Shown: piece by piece, positions 34,977-41,318 of the stretch
How the letters are laid out: each line of letters starts with the position of its first letter
How positions within the stretch are numbered: position 1 is the stretch's first letter
Assembly: GCF_015207105.1 (NCBI RefSeq)
Contig: NZ_JADEXO010000033.1
Coordinates: 1-51,971, forward strand
DNA: 51,971 nucleotides
Origin: a cf. Phormidesmis sp. LEGE 11477
GTDB taxonomy: Bacteria; Cyanobacteriota; Cyanobacteriia; Phormidesmidales; Phormidesmidaceae
Direction: 5' to 3'
Made by a program: the position numbers and the translations under genes
The notes under the pieces: generated by a model
Told to the model about the DNA's origin: nothing
Databases searched by the model: none
What the model saw: only the letters and a program-made list of their open reading frames with translations

Positions 34977-35162
34977 ATGGATAGCTTATGCAAAGTGCTT
35001 GATCTCAAGTTGCAGCAGTGGGAGGCAAGCACTGCTGAGCAAGTGAGAGAATTTATCGCAGAGATAATGGAGCTAGCAGATCAAGGAATTTTAGACCTGG
35101 TACGCTCTCGCAAAGTTGAGCAAGAAGTTTTGGATATCTTAGATGCGCCCGAAACGTGGTGA
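34977..35162 (+). CDS. Putative antitoxin of a MazF-type pair
   Basis: A 61-residue helical protein (MDSLCKVLDLKLQQWEASTA ... DQGILDLVRSRKVEQEVLDI) with no ribbon-helix-helix or AbrB motif that I can see. It overlaps the start of the MazF-type toxin by 20 bases (35143-35162), the arrangement of a toxin-antitoxin operon, and is the only candidate antitoxin. A purine-rich leader (GGAACGGAAT) precedes the ATG. It is not a classical MazE, so the assignment rests on context. Confidence 0.6.
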   Translation: MDSLCKVLDLKLQQWEASTAEQVREFIAEIMELADQGILDLVRSRKVEQEVLDILDAPETW

Positions 35163-35463
35163 AGTCTGGCTCGCTGACTTAGGACTAGCCGCGAAAGTTC
35201 GGCCCGTTGTCGTCGTATCCAGAGACGATCCTGATCCTCCTAGAGCACTCACGATATACGTGCCGCTCACTACGCAAAACAGAGGCGGTCAATACGAAAT
35301 CGCCTTGCCGAAGCTGTTCTTTTTGAGGCAGACCTCATTTGCGAATGTTCAGGGTATTGGTTCTATTCCTACTGTCAGACTTTCCAGAAAACTAGGTGAT
35401 TTACCAAAAGGGGTACTAGACGAGATAATAGATGCTGTACTATTCGCAATCCAATCCGAATAG
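35143..35463 (+). CDS. MazF/PemK-family mRNA interferase toxin
   Basis: A 106-residue MazF-type ribonuclease toxin. The N-terminal strand RPKRGEVWLADLGLAAKVRP followed by VVVVSRDDPDP is the family hallmark, with the conserved Arg in the RPVVVVS strand. TIYVPLTTQNRGGQYEIALP and LPKLFFLRQTSFANVQGIGS carry the Thr/Ser and Gln of the active groove. It probably cleaves mRNA at short sites once the antitoxin is degraded. The next gene on the + strand is absent; a possible 37-codon frame at 35495-35608 has no recognisable content. Confidence 0.88.
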   Translation: MRPKRGEVWLADLGLAAKVRPVVVVSRDDPDPPRALTIYVPLTTQNRGGQYEIALPKLFFLRQTSFANVQGIGSIPTVRLSRKLGDLPKGVLDEIIDAVLFAIQSE

Positions 35464-35682
35464 TTGACTACCCTCAACAACAGAAGCGAATAAGGTGGCA
35501 AAAAAGTTCGTACTTGCTAACTGTTTCAATCCTGATTTTTCTGCCGCAAAATTCCTAGCGGACTTTCCAGATACGAGTTCGCTACAGTACCAGGTATCGG
35601 ATCTCTAGAATGCCTGCTATCTCGTGCAAACCCTAGTCAAAACAAATATTCACGCAGAGCTGAACCGCTTATAGGTTACAGT

Positions 35683-36633
35683 TTACAAGTCTGGGTGCGA
35701 GAGAAGAAGAAGTGTAGCATGGACGGATAGTCGTGATCGTATCAATGGCATGTATTTCTTCGGCATAAGGCATGGCAGGTGTCCAGAGGGAGCCGATGTG
35801 TCATATCTTACCTTTTGATATCTTCCACTCTTCGTCCAACCGTTCGTCTCACAGAATTTTTCCCAAGCTTCCTCATGATACTTGCCATCGGCAATGCCAC
35901 CGCACTTTAGATACAGATCTTTCTGCACACTGAACCCGAATCGACCTTCGCTATGCTTCACCCATAGCTCATCGATCACCCGCAGCGGCCCACAGGGAAA
36001 GTTCAGCAAATCTTCCGGGTCAAACCACTGCCCCTCTTCCTTGCCTACTTCCGTGATCATCAATCGATACGTCTCATTATCTGCCTCTTGCCACTGTCCA
36101 TTTCGTAGATAGCGCTCTAAATCGACATATCTAGCATCTAGGACAGAGTTCGCTACATCCAGAAACTCCTCAGCGGCTTGAACCGAAACCGTCTCAGCAG
36201 TATTCAGCGATTCTTCAACAGGTCTTTCTCCTGTGATACCCCAAATCAATTGAGACAACGGATTGGGCCTCTGTAAGCGAAAGTCTACCCAGTGACGATT
36301 CCTTAAAAAAATCGGTAGCCGAGGCTGCGTTTGAGTTTCAGGCAGCATCACCGGAATCACCGGACACTTACGGCGAATGAACTCCTGCAAAAAAGCATAG
36401 ATTTCCTCACTCTGCCAAGGCCCCATTCCCTTCTGACCCGCAAAGACGGCAACCGCGCCGATACTCTCTATTTGCTGCTCTAGTGCAAACTGCCAAATCG
36501 CCCCCGGCTGCAACTCCCATACGTCTAGCCAGGGTTTCAGCCCTTGCCGCCGAAGCTGCTCAGCAATCTCAATGACAGCGGACTTATCTTCACTGTTGTG
36601 ACACAAGAAAACATCAAACTTCTGCTCCGCCAT
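35683..36633 (-). CDS. TIR-GUN4 fusion protein
   Basis: A 316-residue protein with two domains. Residues 1-130 are a TIR_2-type domain: KFDVFLCHNSEDKSAVIEIA, BB-loop region KPWLDVWELQPGAIW, then GPWQSEEIYAFLQEF, in which E76 or E77 aligns with the catalytic Glu of NAD-cleaving TIRs. Residues about 169-296 are a GUN4 domain (YVDLERYLRNGQWQEADNET, NFPCGPLRVIDELWVKHSEG, RFGFSVQKDLYLKCGG, ending SAPSGHLP), a fold that binds protoporphyrin IX and Mg-protoporphyrin. The start ATG 36633 has GGAG 6 bases upstream and lies only 12 bases after the brnA stop. I infer a TIR effector with a tetrapyrrole- or other ligand-sensing module, possibly antiphage. Confidence 0.88.
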   Translation of the reverse strand: MAEQKFDVFLCHNSEDKSAVIEIAEQLRRQGLKPWLDVWELQPGAIWQFALEQQIESIGAVAVFAGQKGMGPWQSEEIYAFLQEFIRRKCPVIPVMLPETQTQPRLPIFLRNRHWVDFRLQRPNPLSQLIWGITGERPVEESLNTAETVSVQAAEEFLDVANSVLDARYVDLERYLRNGQWQEADNETYRLMITEVGKEEGQWFDPEDLLNFPCGPLRVIDELWVKHSEGRFGFSVQKDLYLKCGGIADGKYHEEAWEKFCETNGWTKSGRYQKVRYDTSAPSGHLPCLMPKKYMPLIRSRLSVHATLLLLSHPDL

Positions 36634-36645
36634 CAACTACTCCGT

Positions 36646-36930
36646 TCAAACTGTCCGCGCAGAAACATACTCACGTAGGGCACGATTAATACTGGTTTGA
36701 TAGCCCTCATCTTTAGAATGATGTGCCTTAAACCATTCAATCAGATCAGCGTCAAGCCGAAGCGTTATCTGCTGCTTCACAGGACGATAAAACACACCAC
36801 GTTTGGCACTACTCCAATCTTGCACTTCTGGAATGTCATCAGTCTGAATCTGCTCATCTGGCAAAGCTGCCAGCGCCTCGATCTCCGCTTGCAGCTCAGA
36901 GGGTATAGGGTTAGAACGTTCCTTCTTCAT
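36646..36930 (-). CDS. brnA: BrnA-family antitoxin
   Basis: A 94-residue BrnA antitoxin with an acidic N-terminal half that binds BrnT and a C-terminal ribbon-helix-helix (QQITLRLDADLIEWFKAHHS then GYQTSINRALREYVSA) that represses the operon. The start is ATG 36930 with AGGAG 6 bases upstream; the site lies inside the end of the brnT frame, as in canonical brnTA operons. The preceding in-frame codons to 37083 are not family-like. BrnA is intact whereas BrnT is frameshifted, so it may now act only as a repressor controlling the TIR-GUN4 gene downstream. Confidence 0.85.
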   Translation of the reverse strand: MKKERSNPIPSELQAEIEALAALPDEQIQTDDIPEVQDWSSAKRGVFYRPVKQQITLRLDADLIEWFKAHHSKDEGYQTSINRALREYVSARTV

Positions 36931-37219
36931 AAGCTCTCCTTTCATAAGCAGTCGCCTTGCGAGCGCTGATAATTCGTCCAGTTTCTTCGTTTGTCTTGCG
37001 AACTGTTTCAGGCCACGTATGCGCCACAAGTACAATCTGCCGACCGACGAGGCCGACTGTTTGATAGCGCTCCTCTTCGGCAAAAGGGTCTAGCTGCGTC
37101 AGCGCTAACGGATTAAAAAAAAACATACTGAGCGGCTTCAAAACTCAAACCGTGCTTACGTTTATTTCTTCTGTTCTTCTCATCGTCCCATTCCCAACGA
37201 AAAATAACTCTTCACCCAT
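36911..37219 (-). pseudogene. brnT: BrnT-family ribonuclease toxin, frameshifted
   Basis: The C-terminal part (36911 onwards) reads FFNPLALTQLDPFAEEERYQ and IISARKATAYERRAYEEGTF, classical BrnT. The N-terminal part lies in another frame as RWEWDDEKNRRNKRKHGLSF and EAAQYVFF. A T9 run (A9 at 37114-37122 on the + strand) joins them; eight T would restore frame. A second slip in the T5 run near the start (ATG 37219, MGEELFF) would also be needed. The gene is probably dead unless slippage rescues it or the sequence has homopolymer errors. Confidence 0.75.
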
Positions 37220-37257
37220 AACTGTAGCTACAAATGTGTAACTACGCACATCACTTG

Positions 37258-37479
37258 TCAAGTCACTACTCCATCTGGACCTTTTACAGACAGTCCCAGC
37301 TTTCTCTTCATCTGCAATAAACCTTTTGCCCGTGCAATATCGCACGCAGCTTTGACGATAAAACCCGTGTTCCCGTCTGCTTCTTCGATGCTGGCTTCTA
37401 AATAGGCAGCCATCTCCCTTTTCGTACGGAGGTGTTCGGCAACATCATAGAGTGTAGTCACTGTTTTCCCTTCTGCCAT
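37258..37479 (-). CDS. Truncated HigA-like addiction antidote
   Basis: A 73-residue protein. TLYDVAEHLRTKREMAAYLE and ADGNTGFIVKAACDIARAKG are the N-terminal signature of the putative addiction module antidote family, whose normal length is about 95-100 residues. The helix-turn-helix that should follow (LSREGLYKALSPDGNP in relatives) is replaced by GLSVKGPDGVVT and a stop, so the DNA-binding half is damaged. No partner HigB/RelE-type toxin is adjacent. Start ATG 37479 with GAGGAG 11 bases upstream. Likely decaying. Confidence 0.65.
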   Translation of the reverse strand: MAEGKTVTTLYDVAEHLRTKREMAAYLEASIEEADGNTGFIVKAACDIARAKGLLQMKRKLGLSVKGPDGVVT

Positions 37480-37498
37480 AGTGCTCTGCACTCCTCTA

Positions 37499-37996
37499 TC
37501 ACGCTGATACGCCAGCAATCTCAGCTAGCGCATTGGCATACTGCTCTAAATCTTTTCGCAGCGAATCCAGCTCACCTCTGGCAACTATCTCCTTGTCCCA
37601 AGCCTTCTCATGCGCCTGTGGACTCGTGCCGTCTGGCTTCTGCCCTTCCCACTCCTGCAACAGCGGATGCCATTTCGACAGGAACGGGCGCAAACCGTTG
37701 TTGAGTACGGCAATAGCTATCCCCCCAACCGAATTATGAGAAGCCCCAACCTTCGGCCCAGCCTTCCGCAAAATCTCCCGTGTTGAACCAAACAAGCTAT
37801 ACAGCGAATTCATCGCCTCACGCACCAGACCTTCCTGCGGATGCAAACTCTGCACCGCCACCCGCGTCACCAGTTCTACATACAGCTCCCAAGCCGCATT
37901 TCGCTCCGTCGGGTCCGGCTCTATCTCCACACCGCCAATGCCAAACGGCAGGCTAAAAGTGACTTTCTTCAGCACAACTGGCGTAGAGTTCGGCAT
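37499..37996 (-). CDS. Conserved hypothetical protein (accessory island)
   Basis: A 165-residue protein I recall from several cyanobacterial and other bacterial accessory regions but cannot name. It reads FSLPFGIGGVEIEPDPTERN, AAWELYVELVTRVAVQSLHP, REAMNSLYSLFGSTREILRK and SVGGIAIAVLNNGLRPFLSK, then WHPLLQEWEGQKPDGTSPQA. It is predominantly helical with no signal peptide. It ends about 20 bases before the antidote gene on the same strand. Its recurrence near conflict genes suggests a defence or regulatory partner, but no activity is known to me. Confidence 0.65.
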   Translation of the reverse strand: MPNSTPVVLKKVTFSLPFGIGGVEIEPDPTERNAAWELYVELVTRVAVQSLHPQEGLVREAMNSLYSLFGSTREILRKAGPKVGASHNSVGGIAIAVLNNGLRPFLSKWHPLLQEWEGQKPDGTSPQAHEKAWDKEIVARGELDSLRKDLEQYANALAEIAGVSA

Positions 37997-38043
37997 AGTA
38001 GCTAGCTAATCTGGTTAGTTGCTTTGATTATAGGGCGATCGGG

Positions 38044-38526
38044 CTAAGGCAAGTTGTTATGCCTCTGTAGTAAAGAACTCAGGACAGCCTTAGAAACACG
38101 AAAATTAGTTTTCTGAAGTCGAGCGATTGCCTTTTCAAAGTCTATCTCTCCTTCAGTAGCTGCACGGTCCAGAATGCCTAAGGTACCAGTGAGCGGAATT
38201 CCCCGTCTAGCCGCAATTAGACGAGCTGCCAAATCGTCTAGCAATATGAGATCAGCCTTCGGACTTTCTGCTAGCTGAATCGCCGCTCGCTCTCCAGCAT
38301 CTAGCTGTAACAGCTCACTGTCAGAACAGGGCAGAGCTGGATCAATTCTTAGCCACTTAGGAGGCTCTGCAATCCAACGCTGTACCTCACTCGGCGCTCT
38401 AGCCGCACTCAGTTCATCCCGAACCGTTTCAGGAATAAGAATGTGGCTAAACAACAAAGGAAGCAGGTCGATATGACCGATAACAACTAGGTACGAAATA
38501 GGAGAAGTATTCGAGACAATACGCAT
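38044..38526 (-). CDS. PIN-domain (DUF3368) toxin-like nuclease
   Basis: A 160-residue PIN-fold protein of the DUF3368 type. It opens MRIVSNTSPISYLVVIGHID, where Asp/Ser-Thr replaces the first PIN acidic residue as usual in this subfamily. LDAGERAAIQLAESPKADLI and LLDDLAARLIAARRGIPLTG carry the remaining acidic metal ligands (Glu, Asp-Asp). It follows the UPF0175 gene by 2 bases, the standard VapBC-like pair UPF0175/DUF3368, and should be an RNase toxin. Confidence 0.87.
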   Translation of the reverse strand: MRIVSNTSPISYLVVIGHIDLLPLLFSHILIPETVRDELSAARAPSEVQRWIAEPPKWLRIDPALPCSDSELLQLDAGERAAIQLAESPKADLILLDDLAARLIAARRGIPLTGTLGILDRAATEGEIDFEKAIARLQKTNFRVSKAVLSSLLQRHNNLP

Positions 38527-38528
38527 AG

Positions 38529-38792
38529 CTATAGCAGTAGGTTATCGATAGCCGTACGGTCACTTTCTAAATCCTCCTTGCTAAAAGGAGGCTCTGCACC
38601 CTCTTTTGCCAGAAAATCATAAGTCTCCCAACGCGAGGCAAACCCCAACATTTGTCCTACTGCGCCCGATCCAATTGCCCCCTTTTGATAAGCCTCCACA
38701 GCTAACAATTCGAGAAATCGACGGGTCAGTGTCTCATCACTGTCCGCTAGCTGCTCAGCAATAGAGTCAGGAATCTCAAGTACTATCTGCAT
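38529..38792 (-). CDS. UPF0175 family antitoxin
   Basis: An 87-residue protein of the UPF0175 family, starting ATG 38792 (a TTG 9 bases upstream follows a GAGGAG more closely and is an alternative). It reads MQIVLEIPDSIAEQLADSDE and LELLAVEAYQKGAIGSGAVG, then QMLGFASRWETYDFLAKEGA, a helix-turn-helix antitoxin layout. It is paired with the PIN-domain gene right behind. The start is 2 bases after the stop of the PD-(D/E)XK-like gene, so all three may share one transcript. Confidence 0.85.
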   Translation of the reverse strand: MQIVLEIPDSIAEQLADSDETLTRRFLELLAVEAYQKGAIGSGAVGQMLGFASRWETYDFLAKEGAEPPFSKEDLESDRTAIDNLLL

Positions 38793-38794
38793 GA

Positions 38795-39457
38795 CTAGCA
38801 AGTGCTCCTCTTAGACAAAACCAAAGCTTCATTACACTGCTGAAGGAACGTTCTTACAATACCTAGCAAACGAGACATCTCCGCAATTCCATAGAGCAGC
38901 GTTTCATAAGCCTCACCCTTCTTGTCTAAACGGTAGAACTTCCAACCCTCACCGTTTGTAACCACGCCGTACACATCTATCGTTCTTCCTATTACTTGAT
39001 TCATGTACTGACAAGCCTGCATCTCTACCAAGCACTGAGCAGTTCCCTGCGCGAAATCATCTTTCTTTGCTTCTAAAACGCAGACGAAGGGCGCTTCTAA
39101 ATAAGCCTGTCGCTCAGCGATCAAATAGTCTGCATTACCACAAGTCGTTTCGCCCTCTAGATAAGCACCCTTCCAAACCTTGAGGCGATCAAATCCTTCT
39201 AGACCTTCTTCGCAAATAGCATCTATCAGCAGCGTCTTGGATACTTCAAAGCTCTCTAGATCAAACCGCTGAAGCCGATCTAGTCGTTGCCTGAAGAAGT
39301 CGCTAATGGGCACAGGCTCTGCTTGAATTGTCCAACGGTGTAGTTGGGTAATTCCCAACTGCTTAAATGCTGCTTTGTAGCTGAAGCTAGAGAAACTCTT
39401 TTTACGCTGCTGAGTAGTCAGAACCATAGCAACCATTTGCTGGGAAGTTGTCTTCAT
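38795..39457 (-). CDS. PD-(D/E)XK-like hypothetical protein
   Basis: A 220-residue protein starting ATG 39457. The core reads GNADYLIAERQAYLEAPFVC followed by VLEAKKDDFAQGTAQCLVEM, the D...(E)xK pattern of PD-(D/E)XK nucleases, then YGVVTNGEGWKFYRLDKKGE. This is a known cyanobacterial hypothetical family, often near mobile or restriction genes. Catalytic Lys and Asp look intact. It may be a nuclease or a type I restriction HsdR-like recognition-domain relative. It is close upstream of the UPF0175/PIN pair. Confidence 0.72.
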   Translation of the reverse strand: MKTTSQQMVAMVLTTQQRKKSFSSFSYKAAFKQLGITQLHRWTIQAEPVPISDFFRQRLDRLQRFDLESFEVSKTLLIDAICEEGLEGFDRLKVWKGAYLEGETTCGNADYLIAERQAYLEAPFVCVLEAKKDDFAQGTAQCLVEMQACQYMNQVIGRTIDVYGVVTNGEGWKFYRLDKKGEAYETLLYGIAEMSRLLGIVRTFLQQCNEALVLSKRSTC

Positions 39458-39611
39458 TCTACAGCACGCAAAAAAGCGCTTAAAACAAAAGGTGCTCCTG
39501 TAGGGCAAGCGCAGATTGAATCCGCGCTAACCAAGAAGTCAGGTTCCAAACGTTTTAAGAAGCACACAAATCTGCCTATGATACTAGTCAAATGCCAAAA
39601 CATATACTTTA

Positions 39612-40163
39612 ATGCGTTCAGACGTCGATCCTCAAAAGATAGAGCAGCTCATGACTATCATGGGTAAAGAAGCCCGTGGCTCAGGACGTATTTACTTCAC
39701 AGGTGGTGCGAGCGCCTTACTTATTGGGTGGCGTAGTTCTACAGTGGATATTGATATCCGTCTAGATCCTGAGCCATTGGGTATTTTTCAGGCGATCGCA
39801 AAAATCAAACAGACTCTCAATATCAATATTGAACTAGCTTCCCCTCAAGATTTTCTGCCTCCCCTTCCTGGTTGGCAAAGTAGGAGTCAGTTCATCGCTA
39901 AGCGCGGCCAAATATCTTTCTATCACTACGACTTTACAGCTCAGGCACTTTCAAAAGTATCAAGAGGGTTTGAGCGTGACATCGACGACGTACGTGCTAT
40001 GTACAAGCAGCAGCTATTTTCCGTGCAAGCGTTACGCAGTGGAGTTGAAGCAATCAAACCGGAGTTGATCCGTTTTCCCTCACTTGACGCTGATGAGCTG
40101 AGTGTCAAAGTAGAGAGCCTTGTTGAACTTCTTGAGTCTTCTTCAAGTGAGGATCAGTTATGA
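39612..40163 (+). CDS. DUF6036/AbiEii-like nucleotidyltransferase
   Basis: A 183-residue nucleotidyltransferase-fold protein. IYFTGGASALLIGWRSSTVD followed by IDIRLDPEPL is the GG(A)S-x-D-x-D metal site; NINIELASPQDFLPPLPGWQ and FERDIDDVRAMYKQQLF are typical of the DUF6036 family. These act in AbiEii/MenAT-like toxin-antitoxin systems that modify tRNA or proteins. The stop overlaps the start of the following gene (ATGA at 40160-40163). The gene is divergent from the PD-(D/E)XK-like gene across 154 bases. Confidence 0.82.
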   Translation: MRSDVDPQKIEQLMTIMGKEARGSGRIYFTGGASALLIGWRSSTVDIDIRLDPEPLGIFQAIAKIKQTLNINIELASPQDFLPPLPGWQSRSQFIAKRGQISFYHYDFTAQALSKVSRGFERDIDDVRAMYKQQLFSVQALRSGVEAIKPELIRFPSLDADELSVKVESLVELLESSSSEDQL

Positions 40164-40441
40164 ATCTCAAAGTACTGCCTGGAGCAGAGCTGATTTTACC
40201 TGGCTTGGAAGATCTTCGGAATAATCGGAATGACACAGTCGGGGCTTTGCTGATCGCGATCGCCCGCACCCGCCTCACCAATGCAGGCTTACCCATTCCC
40301 CAAACGACCCTAGCCTCAGAACCCGAGCTAACGCTGTACGCCAAACTAAAAGCCGAACGCAGCGACGCCTACCCTTACTACAATGCTCTACTCGCTAGTC
40401 TTGTAAGTTTCTGCAACGCGCTCGAACTTGTGAACAGGTGA
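40160..40441 (+). CDS. Partner protein of the DUF6036 nucleotidyltransferase
   Basis: A 93-residue protein that I recognise only as the usual neighbour of DUF6036 genes. It reads PGAELILPGLEDLRNNRNDT, VGALLIAIARTRLTNAGLPI and YPYYNALLASLVSFCNALEL. Translational coupling by ATGA with the nucleotidyltransferase implies a fixed ratio. It may be the neutralising partner of the pair; the activities have not been assigned from the sequence. Confidence 0.7.
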   Translation: MNLKVLPGAELILPGLEDLRNNRNDTVGALLIAIARTRLTNAGLPIPQTTLASEPELTLYAKLKAERSDAYPYYNALLASLVSFCNALELVNR

Positions 40442-40469
40442 GAATAGAAAAGCTGCACCAGTCAGAGTC

Positions 40470-41120
40470 TTACGTACCAAACGTCTTACGTAAGGAAGCC
40501 AATCTCTTATCGTCTTGAATTTCACAAGCCGTCGTTATGTAGTGTTCTGTCTTCCTGCTTGCGTTTTCTCTATCGAAAATTTTGGACCATGCTATTCCAG
40601 CGACCCAGTCAGTGTCTAACTTATTTAGTTGGTTATTGATATTGGTTGTAGCTAGCTCTCGCTTTACTAGTGGCGTATTGTGCGGTTGTGTAATGAACTT
40701 ATCAATAGGAACAGCTATGCTTGACACTTTCCCAGCGCCAACATAACCGGAGCCCGTTATGTATGCATAAACAGTATCGCCTAGCTTCAATTTCTGTAAC
40801 GCCCGCCTATATCTAGCCCCTCCTCCAGCGCTAATACAGCCGTAACGTACGCAGTCCTCCCATTTCAAATGACCTCTATGTTCTCCTACGTTGACAAACC
40901 AGTTTTGTGGTGATGGCGGTGTTTTTGGTTTTTTTCCAGAATCTCTGCCGTTTGTCCGCCCTTTCCTCACCTTTCTACTATGTAACCAGTCCCTCACAGG
41001 TTTTTGATATGTTCGGAACAACCAAGTTAAACCACCAGACAAGGCGGTCACTATGGCTATTGATATTTCGGGGTTGTCTAACGCAAAGTTCCATAGATTC
41101 TCTAACGGTCTAATGCTCAT
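40470..41120 (-). CDS. Membrane-anchored PUA/EVE-like protein
   Basis: A 216-residue protein. A single membrane helix lies near the N-terminus (SIAIVTALSGGLTWLF, residues about 20-36), followed by a very basic linker (HSRKVRKGRTNGRDSGKKPK). The C-terminal domain (residues about 73-215) reads NWFVNVGEHRGHLKWEDCVR, YGCISAGGGARYRRALQKLK, then GDTVYAYITGSGYVGAGKVS. This is a PUA/EVE-type fold pattern, related modules being found in nucleic-acid-modification sensing and conflict proteins. Being tethered to a membrane is unusual. It closes the accessory island, next to the psaAB terminator. Confidence 0.68.
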   Translation of the reverse strand: MSIRPLENLWNFALDNPEISIAIVTALSGGLTWLFRTYQKPVRDWLHSRKVRKGRTNGRDSGKKPKTPPSPQNWFVNVGEHRGHLKWEDCVRYGCISAGGGARYRRALQKLKLGDTVYAYITGSGYVGAGKVSSIAVPIDKFITQPHNTPLVKRELATTNINNQLNKLDTDWVAGIAWSKIFDRENASRKTEHYITTACEIQDDKRLASLRKTFGT

Positions 41121-41252
41121 GCTGTGCGTAGCTACTTTGTACGAGTCCAGTCTAATTGTTTAGAAGGAGCTACACCAATCTATCGATGGCAACTTTGCTT
41201 TCTCCTACTCAAAGACGTATTTCAAATTCTCTCTCGTAGCTACCAGTAGCTC

Positions 41253-41283
41253 AAAACAAAGCCCCCCAGCATTGCTGAGAGGC
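41253..41283 (-). terminator. psaAB rho-independent terminator
   Basis: On the minus strand GCCTCTCAGC pairs with GCTGGGGGGC (10 bp including G-T pairs, AAT loop), followed by TTTGTTTT. It is 36 bases after the psaB stop. Confidence 0.88.
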
Positions 41284-41318
41284 TTCATCTTATCTATCTA
41301 ATTCGCGTTTTATAACGA

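Noticed and set aside
35495-35608. 37-codon frame VAKKFVLANCFNPDFSAAKF after mazF
   Set aside because: Too short, no recognised family, and the AGG before the GTG start is too close to act as a ribosome binding site.
39344-39600. Plus-strand frame before the DUF6036 gene containing GAPVGQAQIESALTKKSG as an antitoxin
   Set aside because: It runs antisense through the PD-(D/E)XK-like gene and has no start or signature supporting a separate protein; only the last stretch looks faintly protein-like.
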